DNA of 64,000 nucleotides. Source: Owenia fusiformis. Taxonomy: Eukaryota > Annelida > Polychaeta > Sabellida > Oweniidae. Location of the stretch: NCBI GenBank assembly GCA_903813345.2, contig CAIIXF020000011.1:24420166-24484165 (forward strand). Direction: 5' to 3'. Position numbers and translations under genes: made by a program. Below, in pieces: positions 54,961 through 64,000 of the stretch. A model generated the notes under the pieces. That model made no database searches, was not told the DNA's origin, and saw only the letters and a list, made by a program, of their open reading frames with translations. How positions within the stretch are numbered: position 1 is the stretch's first letter; the number at the start of each line of letters is the position of its first letter.

Positions 54961-57900
54961 CTGAAAATAATTTTTTTATTAATGGTAATCAATTGACATA
55001 TACTTGCTTACTTTCAAATCGCATCATGGGATAAGGGCCCATTAGAAATCTTCTTTGAATTGAATTTAACAGTCCCCGTTTACAAACATCATTTTAACCA
55101 AGTGGTTCTTATAGATATGAAGGAGAGGCCTACTGAACAGGTCGAATGTTACAGAAACCACTCTGCGTACACTGGTAATATTAAATCATCATACATACTG
55201 TTACATTGTGTACCATCTCCAATGAATCCTGCATTACATGCGCAACCAAAGCTCCCCGGTGTATTTGTACATGTTGCATCAGCGTGACAGTTATCGATAT
55301 TGCCCGAACATTCGTCTATATCTGAACAAGTCACACCATCTCCGGAAAATCCAACATTACATGTGCAAACAAAGCTTCCCTGTGAATTTGTACAGATCGC
55401 ATCAACGTGGCAGTTATCAGTATTGCCCAGACATTCGTCAATATCAGAACAAGTCACACCATCTCCGGAAAATCCTGCATAACATGCGCAAATAAAGCTT
55501 CCCTGTGTATTTGTACATGTCGCATCAACGTGACAATTATCGGTATTGCCCAGACATTCGTCAATATCTGAACAAGTTACACCGTCTCCCGAAAATCCAA
55601 CATTACATGCGCAAACAAAGCTACCCTGTGTATTTGTGCATGTCGCATCAACGTGACAATTATCGGTATTGTCCAAACATTCGTCAATATCTGAGCAAGT
55701 CACACCATCTCCCGAGAAACCTGCATTACATACACAAGCAAAGCTACCTGGTGTATTTGTGCATGTCGCATCAACGTGGCAGTTATCGGTATTGTCCAAA
55801 CATTCGTCAATATCTGAACAAGTTACACCATCTCCAGAAAATCCTGCATTACATGTACAAACAAAGCTACCCTGTGTATTTGTACATGTCGCATCACTAT
55901 GACAGTTATCGATATTGCTCAAACATTCGTCAATATCTGAACAAGTTACACCATCTCCAAAAAATCCTGCATTACATGTGCAAACAAAGCTACCCTGTGT
56001 ATTTGTACATGTCGCATCACTATGACAGTTATCGATATTGCCCGAACATTCGTCAATATCTGAACAAGTCACACCATCTCCGGAAAATCCTGCATAACAT
56101 GCGCAAACAAAGCTTCCCTGTGTATTTGTGCATGTCGCATCAACGTGACAATTATCGGTATTGTCCAGACATTCGTCAATATCTGAGCAACTCACACCAT
56201 CTCCCGAAAATCCTGCATTACATGCGCAAACAAAGCTACCGGGGGTATCAGTACATGTTGCATCCACGTGGCAGTTATCGGTATTGCCCAGACATTCGTC
56301 AATATCTGAACAAGTTACACCGTCTCCCGAAAATCCAACATTACATGCGCAAACAAAGCTACCCTGTGTATTTGTACATGTCGCATCACTATGACAGTTA
56401 TCGATATTGCTCAAACATTCGTCTATATCTGAACAAGTCACACCATCTCCGGAAAATCCAACATTACATGTGCAAACAAAGCTTCCCTGTGAATTTGTAC
56501 AGATCGCATCAACGTGGCAGTTATCAGTATTGCCCAGACATTCGTCAATATCAGAACAAGTCACACCATCTCCGGAAAATCCTGCATAACATGCGCAAAT
56601 AAAGCTTCCCTGTGTATTTGTACATGTCGCATCAACGTGACAATTATCGGTATTGCCCAGACATTCGTCAATATCTGAACAAGTTACACCGTCTCCCGAA
56701 AATCCAACATTACATGCGCAAACAAAGCTACCCTGTGTATTTGTGCATGTCGCATCAACGTGACAATTATCGGTATTGTCCAAACATTCGTCAATATCTG
56801 AGCAAGTCACACCATCTCCCGAGAAACCTGCATTACATACACAAGCAAAGCTACCTGGTGTATTCGTGCATGTTGCATCAACGTGGCAGTTATCGGTATT
56901 GGCCAAACATTCGTCAATATCGGCACAAGAAATGCCATCTCCACTGTATCCTGCATTACATGCACAAGTGTAACTTCCGATAGTATTAGTACATAGGGCG
57001 TTTGTATCACACGTGTCTGTCCCCAGAATGCACTCGTCAGCATCCACTTTAAGAGATACAAAATAGAATTGAATGTTCATACAAAAGGAAAATGGAATGA
57101 TTATAACATTAAACCAAGACCTATCAAAGTGTAATCGAGAAGTTACCAGAACCTTTTGATATGATATGAACCAATATATACCAATATGTAAATATGAAGG
57201 CTTCGAAATAATCGAGATAAATTCAGTACCAATCCAAACATTTATTATTTCTTTATATACCTCTGTTCTGTATTGTTTAAAAAAAATATTTCAAATTATT
57301 TCTTAGTGAACAGCATAAGCATAATAGGCCATTTGATTTTTCAACATAGCATTTAACCTTTTACAGAAAAGTTAATTTGAATTGAATAAAATAAAATAAC
57401 TGTGTTCTTCGAGTAAAAAATGCAAAAATTAGAACTCTAGGATAACGATGAATATGATGCAAAATGATAAAAAAGAATTGCCTGAATAAATGGAATCTTA
57501 CCAGGACTAGTTTGACAGAGATACCCTTTCGATTGGCCAACACATTGTTTTGTTTTCCAGTCTCCTAGATTGGCTGAGACATCAGCAAATATACAACTAT
57601 CAGAAAACGTCAGAGTTGGGCTTGGTTCACTAGCCCATCTAGTGTACACAGCGCTTGTGGCAATTCCATTCCAAATAAAGCGTCCTCCATGTATCATACC
57701 GTACCAATGACCAGTGGTCCTAATAAAAATGTCAACTATGAGACCCGATACAAGGATGACACAAAAACGCAGCCCATGAATAAATTGTTTAAAAATCCAA
57801 AATATTTTGAAATTTTGCACAAGTAAACTTCATTTTGTAAAAATTAAGAAAAAATTATTTGATTATGAGTAATTGACCAATTTCAAAACATTCACAATAT

Positions 57901-60400
57901 CAACAATCTTGTTTTATAGGGTATTAAGTGGACGGGAATTGAACAGAAAGTTTTACTTATTTGGCAACAACTGGCATAGAAATGAAGAAAACTCTAAACA
58001 TTCCCCATTATTTAATAACTTTATCTGAGAATATATATAATCCTTCAGTAATGGAATTAAATGTTTAATCTCAGGATCGCAGTGCATTATGTTTTTCAAA
58101 AGTAGAGGTTAGCATTTTGCATTTAACATTTGAAAATTGAGGAAATTGAAGCTGTAAACTTTAACAACCGATTTTCTTTTGATACGTTCAAGTGTCACTT
58201 GCAATGGAAAAAATATTTACTCCCAAACTGCCAGTTCGGTGTTTTCTGACGATGTTGTCACCACTGCCAAGTGAGATCCTTGGCTTTCACAATAGGTTTG
58301 TGCGTCTGCCCAAGATCTGCTTGAAAGTGATTTCCACCCACTCAGTAAATAGCAGTTACTTCCATACGTATCCCAGTCTGTGCCACAACTTCCACCTGTT
58401 CCTACGGTACGATATACAATCATTTACACTTTTGACTGCGTAGCATTTTCTAACAAAATGGTCCTTTTTGGGCATATTTAAGCTAAATTATCAAAAATAG
58501 GCCTTACATTTTCAAAATTTGAGATCCAATTTTTTGTGTTCGCTTTTGGATCCGCCAGTGCGTTCATAAACAGTTTTTATTACGTCCTTAATCAGTTGAG
58601 ACCCGTTGGCAATATCCCAGATGCGAGTAGAAATAATCTTGATTTACGTCATTTAAAATTCACAATTCAGTCAAACTGCTGTCATATTTGGAATCTACAT
58701 GTAAAATTACATCTAGAAATGTGGTTTTGAAAAGAGTTTATCAACTTTTAAAATTTAATTTTCTTTGAAAATGTGACTTCTAGGTCGGGGAGATTCCCCA
58801 TAGACCCCATGTTGTAAAACCACAAAAAGTGAAATATCTTTTCTTGTGTTGGGTAGATACTATTTTATTTTGCTGGACATATTGTAATTTGTATAACTAT
58901 CAGATACATAAAGGTAATATGAAAAGTGAACCACTAAAACTGATGTATATTCAAGTTTAAGGGAATTTTGTAATACTCTGCTATGTTAATTCCCCCGAAT
59001 CAGCCACCTGGTGGTGAAACTGGTAACTACCTACTCGCATCTGAGTAATTAGTTCTACCTCGTTCTCAATAAGTCCTCAGACAATTTAACGCGTCCTAAA
59101 AACGTCCCTACTAGGACTGAAGTACGACAGTTCCGTTCGTAGAACGTCCAGTCACTGTGTTACTATTTCACCAACCGAGATGAATACGACATACACTCAC
59201 CTCCATAAGTTTGGCAACCTTAGCTCCCCCATTGAACTACGTGTTAAAGCCTCTTTACGTTTGAATTTTTATTTACTTAACCAGCGATGAAATAACTTAT
59301 AATATTGATGGAAACGTAACTTAACTTGATTTCCAATACCTCCATATTTTCTCAATTTTTTTCGTCAATTACAATAGGTCGAAAATTGATGATAAATTTG
59401 ATGAATTTTTAAAAATCGTCATTCCCATGTAATCCAATGTGAAATGGAGGGTTCGGGGCAAATCAGAAATCAGGATATCTTTTCAGTAAAAGATTCAGCA
59501 AAAAATATTTTCATATATAAAATTGAATTGTCTAACGGTTTTGCACACTAAGTGTTAAGTTTATTTGATGAATATTAAGAGCTACAGAGCTTCAAAGTTA
59601 TTTTTGAAAATAATTTTTCGCCTCCTGTGTTATTTCAATGGGAGGGGTTTTCTGAAAAACAATTTTGACTTTACAGCCCTATAACTTTGTTGAACCTGAA
59701 GGAACATATCATTTTTTTTGTTAAATAAAGTTAGCGAAAAAAGTTAGCAAATTCAATTGCCTGCCTAACTCGTATTTTTTGCAAGGACTCGGATGGATGG
59801 ATATTCTGTCATATGACTTGCGGCAAACCTACCATTTCCCATTGGTTAATATGGGAATGTCGAATTTCAAAAATTCATCAACTTTATCATCAATTTTCGA
59901 TTTATTGTAATTGAGGAGAAAAATTGAGAAAATTTGGAGGTATTGGAAATTAAGACAAATTACGTTTGCATCAGAAGTTTAAGTATTTTCATCGCAAATT
60001 AAGTAAATAAAAATTCAAAGGTAAAGAGGCTTTAACACGTAGTTCAATGGGGGAGCTAAGGTTGCCAAACTTATGGAGGGGAGTGGTACGTACATTAATA
60101 GCTCCCGGATTTTATACAGTTTTTATGTGTTCACGTACTGCAATAGATAGATAGTTATATACTGGACATATCTAATGCTTCTTAATGTATATACCTTCTT
60201 TCTCACAAACAAAAGGATGTAGCTCGCTGCATCCGGCTGTTTCCCAATTAGATTGCATACTGTCTGTGCTGCGGACGCACGCACCTGCCCCGGAGTCTGG
60301 TTGTGAGCTTCCCCAACTTGCCCATGTAACTGCATCGCCGGTTATCCACTCATCATTGTTATTTGGCTTTGTCAATCCAATCCAGTAATCACCAGTAGGG
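54671..60400 (-). CDS. Gene D: CTLD + 15 EGF + PAN protein, 3' part
   Basis: Five exons are inside the window: 60400-60195, 58401-58221, 57719-57502, 57046-55199, 54960-54671 (second half of CTLD1, CTLD2, 15 EGF repeats, PAN, TAA). Phases and lengths match genes B and C. The signal-peptide exon and first half of CTLD1 must lie beyond position 64000; I searched 60401-64000 by eye for the AETAC exon and did not find it. CTLD1 carries QPD. Exons and introns are very close to gene B, so B and D are the most recent duplicates. Secreted, Ca2+-binding lectin-like product expected. Confidence 0.85.
55199..57046 (-). CDS. Gene D exon 6: fifteen tandem calcium-binding EGF repeats
   Basis: 1848 nt = 15 x 123 + 3. 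Repeats 2-5 (about 56920-56429) and 11-14 (about 55813-55322) are copies of one four-unit block, differing only in ANTDN versus DNTDN of the first unit. Three units have ACYAG where others have ACNAG or ACNVG. Confidence 0.9.
57502..57719 (-). CDS. Gene D exon 5: C-terminal half of CTLD2
   Basis: TTGHWYGMIHGGRFIWNG, SEPSP, DWKTKQC, GYLCQTSP; near identical to gene B exon 5. Donor CCTG|GTAAGA. Confidence 0.85.
58221..58401 (-). CDS. Gene D exon 4: N-terminal half of CTLD2
   Basis: GTGGSCGTDWDTYGSNCYLL, SRSWADAQTYCESQGSHLAV; near identical to gene B exon 4, same splice sites. Confidence 0.85.
58614..59046. mobile_element. Foldback element with CCCAGATGCGAGTAG ends, 433 bp
   Basis: Present in intron 3 of gene D and absent at the same place in gene B, where GGCAATTAGTTC is uninterrupted (13327-13338). 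Left end ATCCCAGATGCGAGTAG; right end is the inverse with CTCGCATCTGAGT. AAT (or AT) is duplicated. Non-coding. Confidence 0.8.
59194..60085. mobile_element. Foldback element, CACTCCCCTCC family, 892 bp
   Basis: Ends CACTCACCTCCATAAG and CTTATGGAGGGGAGTG; interior AACACAGGAGGCGAAAAAT in inverse orientation. Orthologous in position to the shortened gene B copy 13478-13757. Confidence 0.85.
60195..60400 (-). CDS. Gene D exon 3: C-terminal half of CTLD1, QPD motif
   Basis: SPTGDYWIGLTKPNNNDEWI, SWGSSQPDSGAGACVRS, NWETAGC, HPFVCEKE. Differs from gene B in only a few residues. Donor GAAG|GTATAT. Confidence 0.85.
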
Positions 60401-62320
60401 CTATAAACAAATTGATAATATTTACATGATAGAAATATCGGCTGAGCAAGAGCGCGCGGGAACCTCTCTCTGTACTTGGATTGCATATTCCTATTCACGT
60501 TAATAGAATGATCATTTTCATCGGACAATGACTATCGGCATCATCATCGCTGACCAGAATAAACTTGTTTTGGTACATACTTTGGTACATACTGTAATTG
60601 GTTAATATGTACATGTAGTTCATGTTCATTAGTCATTATAGTAAAATAATGAACATGTCCGGTGATCGGACAGAATGAATGGTTATGTCTTCTAGGACTT
60701 TTATTGAACTGATACGCTTCTTAGATATAAGATCTATTAATAAGGCGTATCGTCACCAATGTGCAAAAGTAAATGTTTTTGCTATGAATTGGGCAACAAT
60801 GGTTTACACGACCTGTAATAAATACTTATAAGGGACGTTATTATCACAAAATTAATGTAATTTTTGTTTTTTAAAGTCAACTACCATACTTCATATGAAA
60901 TATGATCGAAAAATATTAAAATTGAACGGAGGGGGGGGGTGAAAGGAGGGGGTTAATATGTCTTTGAGATGGAACAAGTTTACACGAATTCGCGTATTTG
61001 AAAAAAAATGAACTCAGTTACTTATTAAGAAGCTGGTTGTTGCATCCCCGAAGAGTAAAAATGGGGAAATTTGGAGTTTTAGGGAATAAAGTCAAGTAAC
61101 AACTTTTATCATGTCTAATGGGCATATGAACCACCCACTTTTCAATTATTTTTCTAAAAACGTATGGTAACTAACTTTAAACTAAGAATGACATTTAGTT
61201 TTGTGATTATAATGTTCCTTATAAGTAGCATATAGACCATTTTTGCTTGATTTATAGCAAAACCATTGCCTTTTGTACGTCGATGCGCCTTTTTAGTAGA
61301 TGTCATATTTTAAAAGCGTATCTGTTCAAATAAACAGAAGATGTAATATATTTAAAGGCCCCATGTAAAGTTTAAACCACTTTGGCTTATATTGTAGTCT
61401 TACCCTATGTTGTCAAAGTGTGATATGTGAAACTTTTTTTTTAAATTTCAAAAAGTGGTTTTTGATAGACTTTTTGTTCCAAAATTTGTGAATTTATTTA
61501 AAACCAACTTTAAGAGATCACTCATATCTTCTAATTAGCCACAATTCATACCAATGCATAGCATTCATCCTCCCATGTTTTTTGCCAAAAAATTAAGAAA
61601 ATCGGTTGATAAACAAGCGAGAAATGAACTTATCAGTGCATGAAAATGGTTCTGAGAAAAATGCATTTCAAAATTTTAGTTCTCATATAAACCAATGGTA
61701 CAATGATATCTAAAACATAATTTATTCTTCTTTTTAACCTGGTTAGACAATCAACATTGGTTTTTTATGAAAGTCTAGCATATTTAGAAAAGACTGACAT
61801 CGAAAAAAAAATTCATTTTTTTTCAAAAAGTTTTTGTTACCTAAGTTAGTGACATCACTAATGTTTCAAAATATTTTTGATATGCTAAAACATTGAAGTG
61901 GCTCATTAAATATGGAATTTTATTATTGAAATAGTGTGTCCTTTGTTCAATCTTTGCATTGGTGTTAAAAAGATAATCTTTTTTGAAATGCATTAAGAAA
62001 TATTTGATGATTAAGAAATTTCAACTTTTTTTGAAAAATGGCGGGAAATTTGAATATTTGAGAAATGAAATGTTCACAACTTTTTTTTCAACATTTTTTT
62101 TGGTTCAAACATCTCTAAAATCACTTTTTAAGTCCTGACAAATAGGAAATGAATGATAAAAAAATATTTTCAAACTTTAGACGGGGACTTTAACCATACC
62201 GTGCGACTATTCATTTAGCACAATTCAATCATTAACTTTTCCTTTATAATATAAACCTTCGAGATTTGTGGAATTTTCTTGCATTTGAATTTCCCTCCGT
62301 TTATTCTGTCCGATCACCAG
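60401..62320. other. Intron 2 of gene D, no other gene seen
   Basis: AT-rich sequence with poly-T and poly-A rich stretches and a short G run near 60932. No exon of the family found. Confidence 0.4.
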
Positions 62321-62777
62321 CACTGGTGATCCGCTCGATTACGCCGGTTACCGAAACGGTTCGTTTTGGTAACAAAATGTCGGAATGTCAAAGGTAGGAT
62401 TTTTCTTTTTTCCTTATTTCACGCGTTGTAGGCGGAATCCCCACGACGTACTGTATCAGCATCATATGTTCTAGAAAATGTACATGTTTGCGAAAAAATT
62501 AAACAAAATCGTCGATTTAATTCCTCACTTAAGTTACATAAACGGTTTGGGTTAAAAGTGCCGTTTATGTAACTTAGGTGAGGAATTAAATCGACGATTC
62601 TGTTGTCTTCTGAACTATTTGTTCGCAAATATGTACATTTTCTTAAACATATGATACTGATACATGTTTGTATTAAAAAAATTAGGAAAAAAGAAAAATC
62701 GTACCTTCGATGTTCCGACATTTTGTTACCAAAACGAACCGTTTCGGTAACCAGCGTAATCGAGTGGATCACCAGTG
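62321..62777. repeat. Large palindrome, about 457 bp
   Basis: CACTGGTGATCCGCTCGATT at the left pairs with AATCGAGTGGATCACCAGTG at the right (one mismatch), and pairing continues through GGTTACCGAAACGGTTCGTT and its inverse to a centre near 62557, where CTTAAGTTACATAAACGG faces CCGTTTATGTAACTTAG. Probably a foldback element. Confidence 0.85.
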
Positions 62778-62945
62778 ATCAGGTATAATCAAGACATTTG
62801 ACATTTTCGCATGATTTGAGGCGAGTAGGGCCAATATTTACTTATGAGGTAGGGATTAAACATATTGCCGCCTAAAATGGCTAATTTCATCCTGTTAGCA
62901 AGGATAACTGGACCCCAGGGTTCTAATTCGATATTGTGCCATATA

Positions 62946-63561
62946 CAGGGTGTCAAATAAGTCCCGTCCCCCCTGCTACAGCTAAAACCTTAACAGAAGG
63001 TACCTAGTGTGATATACCATTGGAAAGATCATCCAAAGTTATGTTAACTCACCAACTCTCAAGTATTTTGGATGAAATTTACCTATATTTTTATGATGTC
63101 TTTTAAAATTAACGTGACCTCCTTTAAGTAGCTTTTTTGCGTCAAAATGACAAGGATATGACCTCAGAAATACATCAAAAAGTTAATCTTTTTCACATTC
63201 CACTTGTTACAAAAAGGTTTTCACCATTTTCCTTACACCTGTATTTTCTACACATCTAACCCTATCCAGAAATAGGTTAAATTCATCGCAATAAACATAT
63301 TTAGTCATATTTTGGTCCCGTGACCTTTCTTATACACTATTCTTAAAATCGTGCCAAATACGCCAAATTGCCATGTTTCTAGGCATATGGTCACCCCAAT
63401 TGATACAAGGTAAACATTTCTGAGATTGATTGACATGCGTCAGATATATGCCAATCAACGTAACTTTGGAAGACCTTTCCAATGATATATCACACTTGGT
63501 ACCAAATATCTTGGTTTTGGTTGTAGAGGGGGGGGGGGGACGGGACTTATTTGACACCCTG
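62946..63561. mobile_element. TA-flanked foldback element, 616 bp
   Basis: CAGGGTGTCAAATAAGTCCC at the left and its inverse at the right, TA outside both, with a run of G next to the right arm. Non-coding. Confidence 0.85.
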
Positions 63562-64000
63562 TATATGGAGATGTCGTGATTACAAAATTCGAGTTCAAAA
63601 AGCCGGCATTTTGTTCCCTTTAGAATTCAAATTCAAATTTGACCTTGATAACTAAAACAAAAAATATCCACAACACAAAAAGTGATCGAGATATTGGATC
63701 ATATCTTTTGAACAGTTGATTGTACTGTATGATCGTATAGTTTAAGTTTATAATCAGTAATAGTTTAAGTTTATAACGACATTCTGACATTTTCATTGTT
63801 GGAAAATATCGAATTGCGTCCCTGAGAGTCAACCCTCTTTGTCCTGTTGGTATATACAAACAAAAAGTTCTTCAGAAATATACGATAATTATCTATACTT
63901 TTTTCCATAATTCTAGCAGCAGGAAGTTTTGAGTCGATATCGTATTAACGCCTGTTAATGGTTGAATTATTATTTTGTTCAAATAGTTCAAAATTGGAAA
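63562..64000. other. Right edge, no gene seen
   Basis: Probable intron of gene D; short frames only. Confidence 0.4.

Noticed and set aside
60401-64000. Search for the missing first exons of gene D
   Set aside because: No AETAC-type CTLD exon or TTTG|GTATG signal exon was found by eye. They are expected beyond the right edge.
1-64000. tRNA, rRNA and other structured RNA genes
   Set aside because: No sequence with tRNA box A/B spacing or rRNA similarity was recognised on either strand by eye.

Overview
The window is eukaryotic: genes are split by GT-AG introns, coding density is low, the DNA is AT-rich, and many transposon relics are present. Secreted C-type lectin/EGF/PAN proteins, a tyrosine-recombinase retrotransposon of Ngaro type and numerous TA-flanked Tc1/mariner-like foldback elements together suggest a marine invertebrate. 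An echinoderm, hemichordate or other deuterostome is my best guess, but the species cannot be read from the sequence.

Four paralogous genes lie head to tail on the minus strand. From left to right I call them A (5' part only: exons at 7690-7618 and 2878-2704), B (complete, 26069-8339, 791 aa), C (complete, 46870-34060, 1278 aa) and D (3' part only, 60400-54671). Each complete gene has seven coding exons: a tiny signal-peptide exon, two C-type lectin domains (CTLDs) each split over two exons, one large exon of tandem calcium-binding EGF repeats, and a terminal PAN/apple exon. The exon lengths of B and C sum to exact multiples of three, and the splice phases match between paralogues, which is strong support for the models. 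The EGF exon is built from perfect 123-bp units: 10 in B, 22 in C and 15 in D. The first CTLD carries a QPD motif in B and D but EPN in C, so the copies may recognise different sugars.

Intron 1 of gene B holds a 7.1-kb, apparently intact Ngaro-like retrotransposon (18104-25207, minus-strand coding). It has split direct repeats in the order A1-ORFs-B1/A2-B2, a Gag with a CCCH zinc finger, RT-RNase H, a tyrosine recombinase, and an SGNH hydrolase ORF placed first. Between the hydrolase ORF and gag lies an array of about twelve short hairpins with a conserved 10-nt loop, varying but complementary stems and regular spacing. The array sits wholly inside what looks like an intron ending 3 nt before the gag start codon. 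It is the least explained structure in the window. The element is nested in an older terminal-inverted-repeat element, a related copy of which in gene C shows the uninterrupted sequence.

The remaining DNA is introns and intergenic sequence with little coding potential but many mobile-element remains: a decayed Tc1 element (440-2087), a mariner-like deletion derivative (6243-7359), at least six other TA-flanked foldback elements, a 1.86-kb unclassified element whose empty site is preserved in gene D (10613-12475), several palindromes and a 66-bp minisatellite. Comparing introns of B, C and D dates these insertions relative to the gene duplications.
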